Below are positions 41,465 to 49,812 of a stretch of 64,000 bases of DNA, piece after piece. Position 1 is the stretch's first letter; every line of letters begins with the position of its first letter. The notes beneath the pieces were generated by a model that had not been told where the DNA came from, did no database searches, and saw nothing but the letters and a program-made list of their open reading frames with translations. Position numbers and translations under genes: made by a program. The stretch comes from Ferrimonas sp048263965 (GTDB lineage: Bacteria > Pseudomonadota > Gammaproteobacteria > Enterobacterales > Shewanellaceae), in NCBI RefSeq assembly GCF_048263965.1, contig NZ_JBLXDO010000022.1:9493-73492 (forward strand), in the 5' to 3' direction.

Positions 41465-41480
41465 TGTGAAAAAGCTCACT
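41465..41480. promoter_or_regulatory. CRP-like site upstream of cymA
   Basis: TGTGAAAAAGCTCACT matches TGTGA-N6-TCACA at 9 of 10 defined positions. It is 215-230 bp before the cymA start in a gap (41251-41596) that otherwise shows no gene. CRP is a known regulator of anaerobic respiration genes in Shewanella. Confidence 0.55.
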
Positions 41481-41546
41481 GGATCCGGTTTGACAAAAAG
41501 GCGTTGTGAAGTGGGGAGAATATGGGCTTCATTGGAGAGCAAACAT

Positions 41547-41576
41547 AAAAAAAGCTGCCCTTGGGGGCAGCTTTTT
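41547..41576 (-). terminator. Intrinsic terminator of ackA-pta
   Basis: The stem AAAGCTGCCC/GGGGCAGCTTT is followed on the minus strand by a seven-T run, 20 bp after the pta stop. Confidence 0.88.
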
Positions 41577-41596
41577 GACGAAACCTGAGTTTCGTC

Positions 41597-43732
41597 TTAT
41601 GCGTCGGCCTGGATGGCGGTCAGGGCGATGGTGTAGACAATGTCCTCCACCAGGGCGCCACGGGACAGGTCGTTCACGGGCTTGCGCATGCCCTGCAGCA
41701 TAGGACCGATGGAGATCAGGTCTGCAGAGCGCTGAACCGCCTTGTAGGTGGTGTTACCGGTGTTCAGGTCGGGGAAGACGAACACGGTGGCTTTACCGGC
41801 TACTGGGCTGTCAGGGGCCTTGGAAGCAGCAACGTTAGGCATGATGGCCGCGTCGTACTGCAGCGGGCCGTCGATCATCAGGTCAGGACGTTTCTCCTGA
41901 GCGATGCGAGTGGCTTCGCGAACCTTCTCTACGTCTGCACCCTGGCCGGAGCTGCCGGTGGAGTAGGAGATCATCGCAACGCGAGGCTCGATGCCAAAGG
42001 CCTTGGCGGAGTCGGCGGACTGGATGGCAATCTCAGCCAGCTGCTCGGCGTTTGGATCCGGGTTGATGGCACAGTCACCGTACACCAGAACCTGGTCAGG
42101 CAGCAGCATGAAGAACACGGAGGACACCAGGGAGGCGCCAGGTGCGGTCTTGATCAGCTGCAGAGGCGGGCGGATGGTGTTGGCGGTGGTGTGAACTGCG
42201 CCAGATACCAGACCGTCTACCTGATTTTCGGCCAACATCATGGTACCCAGTACCACGTTGTCAGACAGCTGCTCGCGGGCAACCACTTCGGTCAGGCCCT
42301 TGCTCTTACGCAGCTCACACATCGGAGCAACGTAACGCTCGCGGGCGGTCTCAGGATCCACGATCTCGATGCCGTCACCCAGAGTCACGCCTTGCTGGGC
42401 AGCCACACGGCGAACCTCATCGGGGTTACCGACCAGTACACACTTGGCGATGCCACGCTCGGCACAGATGGCGGCAGCCTTAACGGTACGCGGCTCGTCG
42501 CCTTCAGGCAGCACGATGCGCTTGTTGGCGCGACGGGCAAACTCGGTCAGCTGGTAGCGGAAGGCGGCTGGAGACAGCAGGTTTTCGCGCTTGGAATCGC
42601 TGGCCATGTTCTCGATGAACTTGCGATCGATGTGGCCGGCAACGTAGTCCTGCAGCAGTTCGATACGGGCAGAGTCATCAACAGGCACTTCGTGGTTGAA
42701 GTTCTGGATGTTCAGGGCGGTCTGCCAGGTGTTGGTGTCCACCATCATCACCGGCAGGCCGGTGTCGAACGCCTGAGCGCAAAGATCCTGAACCTGCTGC
42801 TCCAGCTCATAACCGCCGGTCAGCATCAGGGCACCAATCTTGGTGCCGTTCATGGCGGCCAGACAGGCAGAAACCACGATGTCGGAACGGTCGCCGGAGG
42901 TAACCAGCAGGGTGTCCGCTTGCAGGTGGTTCACCATGTTGGGGATGGCGCGGGTACAGAAGCTGACGCGACGCAGACGACGGGAGTGCATCTCACCGGC
43001 GTTGATCAGGCGGGCACCCAGGTGCTTGGCCAGATCAGAGGCGCGTGGGGAAACCAGATCCAGGTTGTAAGGTACCGCACCCAGAATTGGAATCGGGGAG
43101 TTGGCAGACAGCTGGAAGATGTCAGCGTGGTCACCGCGAACCACCTGGTCGTGCTCGAACACCTCGGACAGGTCTGGGCGGGCACGGCCGCGCTCATCCA
43201 CAGGTGCGCCGATCTTGTTGATGATGGCACCCAGGATACGCTTGTTCTTCTTACCACCGAACTCATCGAGGATGATCTCCAGGCGCTTCTGCACCTGGGC
43301 CGCGCTGTCGGCACCCGGGTTGATTACGAACACGATGTCGGAATCCAGGGTCTTGGCGGTCTTGCTGTTCAGGGTGTTGGCGAAGGGGTGGCTGCGGGTA
43401 GGCACCAGACCTTCAACGATCAGTACCTCGGTACCCTCATCACCGGACTTCACCCGGGCAACAATCTCTTCCAGAAGCACGTCGGTCTCGCCGGCGCTGA
43501 TGCGCTGCTGGGCGTGATCCATGGAGTAGGGCTCTGGTGGATTGATGGTGGGGGAGGTAGAGAGAATGGTGGAGGAGCGTTCTGGGCCGGTATCGCCGGG
43601 GCGTTGCTGAGCAACAGGCTTGTAGAAGTTGACCTTGACACCCTGACGTTCAAGGGCGCGGACCATGCCCAGGCTGATGGAGGTCAGGCCGACGCCTGTG
43701 CCTACCGGAATCAACATGATAGAGCGAGACAT
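41597..43732 (-). CDS. pta: Phosphate acetyltransferase (long form)
   Basis: A 711-aa long-form Pta converting acetyl-CoA and phosphate to acetyl phosphate. The N-terminal P-loop-like BioD domain starts MSRSIMLIPVGTGVGLTSIS, a DRTGG domain lies in the middle (PNMVNHLQADTLLVTSGDRS), and the C-terminal PTA_PTB catalytic domain runs from about residue 390 (ANKRIVLPEGDEPRTVKAA, YSTGSSGQGADVEKVREAT, VFPDLNTGNTTYKAVQRSA). It lies 56 bp after ackA in the standard ackA-pta order. Confidence 0.97.
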   Translation of the reverse strand: MSRSIMLIPVGTGVGLTSISLGMVRALERQGVKVNFYKPVAQQRPGDTGPERSSTILSTSPTINPPEPYSMDHAQQRISAGETDVLLEEIVARVKSGDEGTEVLIVEGLVPTRSHPFANTLNSKTAKTLDSDIVFVINPGADSAAQVQKRLEIILDEFGGKKNKRILGAIINKIGAPVDERGRARPDLSEVFEHDQVVRGDHADIFQLSANSPIPILGAVPYNLDLVSPRASDLAKHLGARLINAGEMHSRRLRRVSFCTRAIPNMVNHLQADTLLVTSGDRSDIVVSACLAAMNGTKIGALMLTGGYELEQQVQDLCAQAFDTGLPVMMVDTNTWQTALNIQNFNHEVPVDDSARIELLQDYVAGHIDRKFIENMASDSKRENLLSPAAFRYQLTEFARRANKRIVLPEGDEPRTVKAAAICAERGIAKCVLVGNPDEVRRVAAQQGVTLGDGIEIVDPETARERYVAPMCELRKSKGLTEVVAREQLSDNVVLGTMMLAENQVDGLVSGAVHTTANTIRPPLQLIKTAPGASLVSSVFFMLLPDQVLVYGDCAINPDPNAEQLAEIAIQSADSAKAFGIEPRVAMISYSTGSSGQGADVEKVREATRIAQEKRPDLMIDGPLQYDAAIMPNVAASKAPDSPVAGKATVFVFPDLNTGNTTYKAVQRSADLISIGPMLQGMRKPVNDLSRGALVEDIVYTIALTAIQADA

Positions 43733-43788
43733 AAAATACCTCTTAAAAAGGACTGAGCCACTTGCGTGGCTCAGTGTACTTCATTGGA

Positions 43789-44982
43789 TCAGGAGATCAG
43801 AGCCAGAGAATCGCTGGCGATAACAAACTCTTCGTTGGTTGGGATAACCATGGCAACGGGAGAGCCGTCTTTGGTGATGATGCCGTCGTTGCCGAAGCGG
43901 GCAGCAGCGTTCTTCTCGGCGTCCACTTCGTAACCGAAGATGGCCAGGTTGTTCAGAACGGTTTCACGGATCAGCATGGAGTTCTCACCGATGCCGCCGG
44001 TGAATACGATGGCGTCAACGCGCTTCAGAGGCACGGTGTAGGAAGCCACGTACTTGGCCAGGCGGTAGCAGAACACTTCCAGAGCCAGGGTGCAGCCAGC
44101 GTCGCCCTCAGCGTGACCCTCTTCGATGCCGCGGCAGTCGTTGGTCTTCTCGGACAGACCCATCAGGCCGGACTCTTTGTTCAGCATGTTGTTCACCTGA
44201 TCCAGGGTGTAACCCAGGTTGTTTACCAGGTGGAAGATGATGGCAGGATCCAGGTCACCGGAACGGGTACCCATTACCAGGCCTTCCAGAGGAGTCAGAC
44301 CCATGGAGGTGTCAACACTCTGACCGTTGCGAACTGCGGTTACGGAACCGCCGTTGCCCAGGTGGCAGGTGATAACGTTGGTGTCGGCAACCTCTTTGCC
44401 CAGTACCTTGGCGGCTTCGCCAGATACGAACAGGTGGCTGGTGCCGTGCATGCCGTAGCGACGGATGCCGTGCTCACGGTACAGCTTCTGAGGGATGGCG
44501 TAGCTGTAGGCAACCTTAGGCATGGTCTGGTGGAAAGCGGTGTCGAATACGGCAACCTGTGGCAGGGCAGCGAAGGCAGCCTGGGCAGCGCGGATACCGA
44601 TCAGGTGAGCTGGGTTGTGCAGAGGAGCCAGGGAAGCGCACTCTTCGATGCCGGCCAGAACGTCATCGGTGATCAGCATGGACTTGGTGTACTTCTCGCC
44701 ACCGTGAACGATGCGGTGACCAATGGCAACCAGCTGGTCAGCCATTTCAGGCTTGCTGGCCAGGATGGTACCAACAATGTAGTCCAGAGCCTCGGAGTGG
44801 GCGGCACCGGCACCCAAGGCGGCTTCGCCCTTGTTGCCATCCAGCTTCCACTTGATGCGGGCATCTTCGAGGTTGAAGCACTCTGCCAGACCGGACAGGT
44901 GCTCGTCACCGTTAGTTGCATCGATTACGGCGAATTTCAGGGAGGAGCTACCGCAGTTAAGAACGAGAACAAGTTTGCTCAT
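43789..44982 (-). CDS. ackA: Acetate kinase
   Basis: A 397-aa ASKHA-fold kinase making acetate and ATP from acetyl phosphate. Landmarks are LVLNCGSSSLKFAVID at the N-terminus, VFDTAFHQTMP, YGMHGTSHLFVS with a catalytic-site His, HLGNGGSVTAVRNGQSVDTS and VFTGGIGENSMLIRE. First gene of ackA-pta. It is divergent from yfbV as in E. coli. The 274-bp spacer (44983-45256) must hold both promoters, but none is clear by eye. Confidence 0.97.
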   Translation of the reverse strand: MSKLVLVLNCGSSSLKFAVIDATNGDEHLSGLAECFNLEDARIKWKLDGNKGEAALGAGAAHSEALDYIVGTILASKPEMADQLVAIGHRIVHGGEKYTKSMLITDDVLAGIEECASLAPLHNPAHLIGIRAAQAAFAALPQVAVFDTAFHQTMPKVAYSYAIPQKLYREHGIRRYGMHGTSHLFVSGEAAKVLGKEVADTNVITCHLGNGGSVTAVRNGQSVDTSMGLTPLEGLVMGTRSGDLDPAIIFHLVNNLGYTLDQVNNMLNKESGLMGLSEKTNDCRGIEEGHAEGDAGCTLALEVFCYRLAKYVASYTVPLKRVDAIVFTGGIGENSMLIRETVLNNLAIFGYEVDAEKNAAARFGNDGIITKDGSPVAMVIPTNEEFVIASDSLALIS

Positions 44983-45256
44983 TATTCATACACCTAAGTG
45001 ATTTACTTGCGTACAACCGACTGCGCCCTGGGGCGGTTAAGTCGATAACGACCGAAGATGGTAAGAAGTTACAGTATAGACCCGCTGTATCTGCGACCGA
45101 TGTCGCATTTTCAGGTCCCCTAATGGGCCGAAATTCAACCATCTTCCTAGAAAGGTATGACCATTTTACCCATACTTTTCTGAAGAAGCGGAATCAGGAC
45201 GTGATACACTTAACGAATCTGTGATCCGTCTCCCGTTGTATAAAGGAGAGTGAAGC

Positions 45257-45703
45257 ATGACCTTTTTTGAAACACTGAGATGTGGCAATCACTACATGAA
45301 ACAGTGGCCCAGAGCGGTTCAGCTGGCCCCTCTGTTTCCAGAGTACAGGGTGATAAAAGCCACTGAACTGGCCATCCGGGTCATGCCTCCGGTGGCGGTG
45401 TTTTGCCTGTGGTTTCAGCTTCAGTGGTTGGGGCCCGAGAGCTTGCCTCAGATCGTCGCCAGTACCCTGTTCCTGCTGAGCCTGCCCCTTCAGGGCCTGT
45501 ACTGGTTGGGTTGGCGTTCCCAGCAACTGCTGCCCAGACAGCTGGTCGCCTGGTGTGATGACCTGCGCTCGCGCATGTTGGAAGCGGGGGAGCAGATTGC
45601 CCCGCTCGGGGCCCGTGCCCGCTACCTGAATATGGCCCAACTGCTCCGACGAGTTTTTAACAAACTGGACAACGGAGAGTGGCACAGGTTGGATCGACAC
45701 TGA
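45257..45703 (+). CDS. yfbV: UPF0208 membrane protein YfbV
   Basis: A 148-aa membrane protein with two central hydrophobic helices (about residues 38-80: LAIRVMPPVAVFCLWFQLQW, then ASTLFLLSLPLQGLYWLGW). The conserved N-terminal motif is GNHYMKQWPRAVQLAPLFPE. It is linked to chromosome domain phenotypes in E. coli, with no agreed mechanism. RBS AAAGGAGAG precedes the ATG. It is divergent from ackA and ended by a terminator. Confidence 0.92.
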   Translation: MTFFETLRCGNHYMKQWPRAVQLAPLFPEYRVIKATELAIRVMPPVAVFCLWFQLQWLGPESLPQIVASTLFLLSLPLQGLYWLGWRSQQLLPRQLVAWCDDLRSRMLEAGEQIAPLGARARYLNMAQLLRRVFNKLDNGEWHRLDRH

Positions 45704-45726
45704 GACTCGATCGGATCCAGGTCACA

Positions 45727-45755
45727 AAAAAGCGGAGGCATCGGCCTCCGCTTTT
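45727..45755. terminator. Bidirectional terminator between yfbV and flgP
   Basis: The stem AAAGCGGAGG/CCTCCGCTTT with a 6-nt loop has T runs available on both strands. Confidence 0.85.
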
Positions 45756-45793
45756 CAGTTTTATTCACTAATAAGGCGTCAGTCGCCAATTTA

Positions 45794-46234
45794 TCAGTAA
45801 TAGATCACGTTTTTGATTCTCTGCCTCGGCGCCTGCTGATACAGCTGCCACACCTTTTTATAGTCCAGCTTCAGCTCCGCAACATAGTTGTCACCCACAG
45901 GGTAGATGCGCACCACCTCGGCACCCCGCACCAGGCCATCCACCTGGGTCTGGAACTGGTCGCTCTGCAGCAGCTGCTGGTCCATCCGGCCGGTGCCTGA
46001 CACCCTCACCCCATAGATCTGCTCTGCCAGCTCCCGGTAGGCATCCAGTTTGGCCGCCCGCATCGCCTGCTGCACCTTCAGGTCCCGGTTATCGCCCAAC
46101 TGGGCCGAGATGGGGGCGATCCCTTTGGCGGTGAGTATGGGAAACTCCTGGGGTGGGACAGGCTCATACTCCACATAAGCGTTGTTCTGACACCCGGCCA
46201 GGAAAATTAGCGCAGCGGCTGCGAGTCGTTTCAT
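45794..46234 (-). CDS. flgP: Flagellar assembly lipoprotein FlgP
   Basis: A 146-aa LPP20-family outer-membrane lipoprotein. The signal is MKRLAAAALIFLAGC. The mature protein contains LTAKGIAPISAQLGDNRDLK, AMRAAKLDAYRELAEQIYGV and RGAEVVRIYPVGDNYVAELK, typical of FlgP, which helps build the outer-membrane disk around the flagellum in Vibrio and Campylobacter. It overlaps flgO by 4 bp. Confidence 0.9.
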   Translation of the reverse strand: MKRLAAAALIFLAGCQNNAYVEYEPVPPQEFPILTAKGIAPISAQLGDNRDLKVQQAMRAAKLDAYRELAEQIYGVRVSGTGRMDQQLLQSDQFQTQVDGLVRGAEVVRIYPVGDNYVAELKLDYKKVWQLYQQAPRQRIKNVIYY

Positions 46235-46851
46235 GGGTTTACCTCCCTCACCGGTGTTCTTCCTGGTTGCTCCTGTCGGTAGAGCAGGCCACCCTGTTCC
46301 GTGATGCTGTTGCTCTGCTCCAGGTAGCCGGAGGACTCCTGCCAGGGAAGAAAGGCCTGGGAGGTGGAGGCCACCCTGTTGTTGGCGATATCCACCAGGC
46401 GACTGTTGATGATCACCCCGCTGCTGTCCCGGCTCAGGGTGGCAATCAGCACCTGGCTCACCGGCAGGCTGGCTTGCAGCCGTTCATAATCCCGGCTGAG
46501 AATAAGGTTGCCCTGCTTGGAGACCCGAATCTGCTGGCTGCTGTTGAGCTCTACCAGGTTGAACCCTCTCTGGTGCAGGGCGCCAACCAGACCGTCACCC
46601 AGCTGCAGGGCGAGCCGGCCACTGCTCTCCAGCTCATCCAGCCACACCGGGGTGGTGACCGCGATAAGCTTGGTCTTGTCCGGCAGGTCGTGATTGCGCT
46701 CAAGATCTTCGGCGATGCGCTGGGCCAGATGAATCACGGCACTGCTGTGCGGCAAACCTTTGCCGCTCACACTGTATTGTGGCGGTGGCTCTGCCGGAGG
46801 GGTGGCACAGCCCCACAAAAACAGGCACAGGACGCCTATGGCCTTTTTCAT
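46231..46851 (-). CDS. flgO: Flagellar outer-membrane lipoprotein FlgO
   Basis: A 206-aa FlgO-family lipoprotein with signal MKKAIGVLCLFLWGC. The body has IHLAQRIAEDLERNHDLPDK and LIAVTTPVWLDELESSGRLA, then LALQLGDGLVGALHQRGFNL and ILSRDYERLQASLPVSQVLI. In Vibrio it supports flagellar stability and motility. ATG 46851 follows GGAG; a longer start is less likely. A sigma-28 promoter lies 42-68 bp upstream (46893-46919). Operon flgOP. Confidence 0.9.
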   Translation of the reverse strand: MKKAIGVLCLFLWGCATPPAEPPPQYSVSGKGLPHSSAVIHLAQRIAEDLERNHDLPDKTKLIAVTTPVWLDELESSGRLALQLGDGLVGALHQRGFNLVELNSSQQIRVSKQGNLILSRDYERLQASLPVSQVLIATLSRDSSGVIINSRLVDIANNRVASTSQAFLPWQESSGYLEQSNSITEQGGLLYRQEQPGRTPVREVNP

Positions 46852-46892
46852 CGCTATCTCCAGTGGCTTGGGCATTCACGGTTCTCTGTATC

Positions 46893-46919
46893 ATATCGGC
46901 CAAGAAGCCCGGCGCTTTA
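46893..46919 (-). promoter_or_regulatory. Sigma-28 (FliA) promoter of flgOP
   Basis: On the minus strand TAAAGCGC, an 11-bp spacer, then GCCGATAT, against the consensus TAAAGTTT-N11-GCCGATAA. Confidence 0.75.
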
Positions 46920-46930
46920 GTGGCAAATGT

Positions 46931-46946
46931 AGGCACAGTCATTGCA
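46931..46946 (+). promoter_or_regulatory. Sigma-54 promoter of flgT
   Basis: AGGCACAGTCATTGCA fits the -24/-12 pattern (GGCAC with TTGCA at exact spacing), 36 bp before the flgT start. It is divergent from the flgOP sigma-28 promoter 12 bp away. Confidence 0.72.
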
Positions 46947-46981
46947 TTATTTACGCCAACTGCATTGAGGACGATAAAGCG

Positions 46982-48100
46982 ATGTCTAACCCCATACACC
47001 TGGCTCTGCTCGGTGTCTGCCTGTTGGCGGCACCGGTTTCGGCCCAGTGGCTGACCCTGAGCGGCAGCGCCCCCATAGGCAATGATGACCTGACCAAGGC
47101 GCGGGAGGAGGCGATTCGGAACGCGTTGGCGAAATCTGGCCAGGGCGAGATCATGGTAAACGGCGTGTTGGGGCCAGCCACGGAACTGACTCAGGTAGGG
47201 GAGTATCAGCTGCTGTCTGAATCGATCGGTGACGGCATTCTGGAGGTGACCCTGAGAGCGGATGTCCGCGCCGTGGGCAATCAGTGTGCCGGCGCCGGCT
47301 TTCGCTTTGCCCTGACTCTGCCACGGGCCGATGTGGTGCATCGGCAGCACCTGGTACCGGGCAGCCTCTATGAGTTTGATGCCGCACTGACCCGGTTGCT
47401 GGCCAACACCATCAATGGCGAGGCCACCTCTCTGTTTGCCCATGAGCGCAGTGACATCAGCGTCAGCTTTGGTCAGCTGAACCAGGAATACGGCGAGCAG
47501 TGGGCCAGGGAGATGAGCCGGGACGACAACAGTCAGTATATTGTGGCCATCTCCATCGATGATCTGACACTGGATCCTCATGAGACCACTCTGGGGTGGT
47601 TTGAAGATGACCGCAACCGCTACTTCGGGGCCAACCTCAACATCTATGACGGCCTGACCGGGCAGATGATCTGGCATAAGCGCTACCGCACCCAGGGCGA
47701 CTGGCCCTTCAAGCGCAGCGACGCGGTGGAGCTGGGCTCCAGCCACTTCTGGAACAGTGACTACGGCAGGCAGATTCGCCAGCAGGTGGTGGCCATGGCC
47801 CAGGACATCGACGGCACCCTGCACTGTCGTCCGCTTCACGGACGGGTGCTCTCTGTGGATCAGGAGCGGGTCACCATCAACCTGGGTAGCCGCCATGGTG
47901 TACGGGTGGGGGATCGGGTCTCTTTGCAGAACCGCCAGCAGGGGGAACTGGGGTGGTGGAATCGTGACCCGGACTCCGAAGATATCCTGGTGATTCAACA
48001 GGTGCAGCTGGAGCAGGCGGTGGGGACCCTGATGCCGGGCTCCAGTTACACTCGCTGGCAGCCCATGGATATGGTGCGGGCCCAGGCACATAGGCGCTAA
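46982..48100 (+). CDS. flgT: Flagellar H-ring protein FlgT
   Basis: A 372-aa periplasmic protein with signal MSNPIHLALLGVCLLAAPVSA. FlgT forms the H ring of the sodium-driven flagellar motor and helps hold MotX/Y. Three regions are visible: FlgT_N (LSGSAPIGNDDLTKAREEAI), the middle domain (FRFALTLPRADVVHRQHLVP, SQYIVAISIDDLTLDPHETT) and an SH3-like C-terminal domain (GRVLSVDQERVTINLGSRHG). ATG 46982 follows GAGGA. It is divergent from flgOP and monocistronic. Confidence 0.93.
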   Translation: MSNPIHLALLGVCLLAAPVSAQWLTLSGSAPIGNDDLTKAREEAIRNALAKSGQGEIMVNGVLGPATELTQVGEYQLLSESIGDGILEVTLRADVRAVGNQCAGAGFRFALTLPRADVVHRQHLVPGSLYEFDAALTRLLANTINGEATSLFAHERSDISVSFGQLNQEYGEQWAREMSRDDNSQYIVAISIDDLTLDPHETTLGWFEDDRNRYFGANLNIYDGLTGQMIWHKRYRTQGDWPFKRSDAVELGSSHFWNSDYGRQIRQQVVAMAQDIDGTLHCRPLHGRVLSVDQERVTINLGSRHGVRVGDRVSLQNRQQGELGWWNRDPDSEDILVIQQVQLEQAVGTLMPGSSYTRWQPMDMVRAQAHRR

Positions 48101-48114
48101 TGGGCCTGATGCCA

Positions 48115-48150
48115 TAAAAAAAGCCGGCTTCATCGCCGGCTTCTCTTTTT
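48115..48150. terminator. Terminator between flgT and flgN
   Basis: The stem AAGCCGGC/GCCGGCTT with loop TTCATC is followed by CTCTTTTT, and A runs before it serve the opposite strand. Confidence 0.82.
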
Positions 48151-48163
48151 GAACTGTTTACCT

Positions 48164-48595
48164 TCAGGCCTTGATCACCTTGCCCAGGCGTCCGCCCGTG
48201 GTGGTGGAGCCTTCCTGGTTGTAGGTCAGGGCATTAGGGTTTCGGGTGGCATTAAGCAGTTGCTGCAGGCGACCCAGGCTGGCCAGAGACTGGTCAGCCA
48301 GCTGATTGTTATGCTGGTTTTTCACCTGGCACTCCGCCAGGGTCTCGCGGCAGCGGGTCACCCCGGCCATCGCGTCGGTGTCCGCCTTGATGTCAGCCAC
48401 CTGCGGATGCGATTCCAGTGCCTTGTCGCCGCCGGCAATCTGGTCCAGCAGCGCCAGTTTCTGTTTGAGCAGGGCTTCAATTTTGTCCGCATCCCGCTCA
48501 AGTAATGCGTCAGTCTCCTGCTCCAACAGGCGCAGCAGGGTAGACAGGCGCTCTTGCTGAGCGCCAATCAAGGCGTGAATGCCGGTATCACTCAC
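48164..48595 (-). CDS. flgN: Flagellar export chaperone FlgN
   Basis: A 143-aa mostly helical protein, the secretion chaperone for hook-associated proteins FlgK and FlgL. Landmarks are LIGAQQERLSTLLRLLEQET near the N-terminus and a long coiled region (KIEALLKQKLALLDQIAGGD). The C-terminal third contains SLASLGRLQQLLNATRNPNA, typical of the family. It overlaps flgM by 8 bp and is the last gene of the flgA-flgM-flgN group. Confidence 0.88.
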   Translation of the reverse strand: MSDTGIHALIGAQQERLSTLLRLLEQETDALLERDADKIEALLKQKLALLDQIAGGDKALESHPQVADIKADTDAMAGVTRCRETLAECQVKNQHNNQLADQSLASLGRLQQLLNATRNPNALTYNQEGSTTTGGRLGKVIKA

Positions 48596-48896
48596 CAGTC
48601 AGTTCACTCTCGAAACGGGAGAGGTTGGCAGCCAGCTTGTCTGGGTCAACATGGTAGCGACCTTCGGAGATCGCCTGCTTCAAGGCTTCCACCTTGGAGC
48701 TGTTAACCTCTGGGGTCTCCTGCATCACCTTCTCCGCCCGCTGTAGTTGCTGGGCTTCCTGGGTCAGCTTCACCTCATCCCCCTTGGCGGCAGCCTGAGC
48801 GCTGCTCCCTTCGGGCTGACTTTGTTGGGTCACCGCCCGCCGGGCCGGTTGCAGGCCTGCGGTACCGCTGCTCAGTTTGTTGATGTCGATAGCCAT
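48588..48896 (-). CDS. flgM: Anti-sigma-28 factor FlgM
   Basis: A 102-aa protein that binds FliA until the hook is complete and is then exported. The N-terminal MAIDINKLSSGTAGLQPARR and the C-terminal sigma-binding helices (SSKVEALKQAISEGRYHVDP, KLAANLSRFESEL) are typical. It has its own sigma-28 promoter (48939-48965), so FliA feeds back on its own inhibitor. Confidence 0.95.
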   Translation of the reverse strand: MAIDINKLSSGTAGLQPARRAVTQQSQPEGSSAQAAAKGDEVKLTQEAQQLQRAEKVMQETPEVNSSKVEALKQAISEGRYHVDPDKLAANLSRFESELTGE

Positions 48897-48938
48897 AATG
48901 TGGCTCCGTCGCTGTGTATTTGGGCTCTTCTGACACTG

Positions 48939-48965
48939 GTATCGGCCGCACGGCCAGAAGCTTTA
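48939..48965 (-). promoter_or_regulatory. Sigma-28 promoter of flgMN
   Basis: On the minus strand TAAAGCTT, an 11-bp spacer, then GCCGATAC: close to consensus in both boxes. It lies 43-69 bp before the flgM start and just before the end of flgA. Confidence 0.82.
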
Positions 48966-48974
48966 GGGTAATTT

Positions 48975-49652
48975 TTACATTTTCACCCGCACATGGCCAA
49001 CTCCGGTGACGTAGGCATCCACCATTCTCCGGGATCGGCTGTTCTGGACCCGGATGGCGTCGCCTATGGAGCCGCTGCTCATGGCGGTACCTGAGGTGCG
49101 AATGGAGAGGTGATCGTTGTTGGCTTCGATGGTGACCGGATCCCCTTTGCACACTAGGCAGACATTGCGTTTGGTGATTACCTGACCTGCCGCCGCGCGT
49201 CTTTTTAGTCTGGCACCATTCAACTCATCTGGTGAACTGAAATGACTCCCTCGCAGGCTGTTATTGTTGACGTACCTGAGCTCCACCATGGATTCGTCCA
49301 GCAGGGTGTTGGGTCCCAGAGCCATTCTGGCCACCAGTACCGGGTACTCCAGGGCGATCTGAACCGGCACATACACCAGCCAGGGCTCGGGGGCTTCGCA
49401 GCGGATCTTAACGGTCAGGTAGCGGGTGTTGCCTTTGACTGCCGGGGCCTCGGCCTGCAGGGGGGTGTCACAACTTTCGAAGTGACGGCGCTTATCCAGT
49501 TCGCTGGCGGTTACCTGGATACGTGCCCCGTCCGGCACCTCGATCACGCCGAGGGCATACTGGGAAGCGGCCTCTTCGATCATGTCTAAAGAAGTTTCAC
49601 CCAGTGCCGACACACTAAAGAGCAGGGAGAGTAAGAATGCATACAGCTTCAT
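48975..49652 (-). CDS. flgA: Flagellar basal-body P-ring chaperone FlgA
   Basis: A 225-aa periplasmic chaperone for FlgI P-ring assembly. The signal is MKLYAFLLSLLFSVSALG; the SAF domain is YPVLVARMALGPNTLLDESM to RRAAAGQVITKRNVCLVCKG, ending with SRSRRMVDAYVTGVGHVRVK. ATG 49652 is preferred over in-frame upstream starts because it begins directly with the signal peptide; the RBS is weak. A sigma-54 promoter lies at 49767-49782. Confidence 0.92.
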   Translation of the reverse strand: MKLYAFLLSLLFSVSALGETSLDMIEEAASQYALGVIEVPDGARIQVTASELDKRRHFESCDTPLQAEAPAVKGNTRYLTVKIRCEAPEPWLVYVPVQIALEYPVLVARMALGPNTLLDESMVELRYVNNNSLRGSHFSSPDELNGARLKRRAAAGQVITKRNVCLVCKGDPVTIEANNDHLSIRTSGTAMSSGSIGDAIRVQNSRSRRMVDAYVTGVGHVRVKM

Positions 49653-49766
49653 GGAAATTAACCACCGAACAGATAACCTATACTTGAACACGCTTGGGGA
49701 AATTGATACAACGCAGCTGCATCATATCAAATGTTCCGGTGCCAACAATTTGTCGGTTGGGTGTGC

Positions 49767-49782
49767 AGCAATATCTGTGCCT
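49767..49782 (-). promoter_or_regulatory. Sigma-54 promoter of flgA
   Basis: On the minus strand AGGCACAGATATTGCT, almost the same sequence as the flgT promoter, with -24 and -12 elements correctly spaced. It gives a leader of about 105 nt. Confidence 0.68.
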
Positions 49783-49812
49783 TTGTTTTAGCTTTTTATA
49801 AGGACTCCACCA

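Noticed and set aside
41300..41542. 80-aa minus-strand frame upstream of cymA
   Set aside because: No RBS, no family, and it covers the CRP-like site and likely cymA leader.
42191..43756. 521-aa open frame antisense to pta
   Set aside because: Low-complexity shadow of a highly conserved housekeeping gene; no RBS or known family.
49733..49760. Sigma-54 promoter reading TGGCACCGG...TTTG on the minus strand
   Set aside because: The -12 element is three bases off; the site at 49767-49782 fits exactly.
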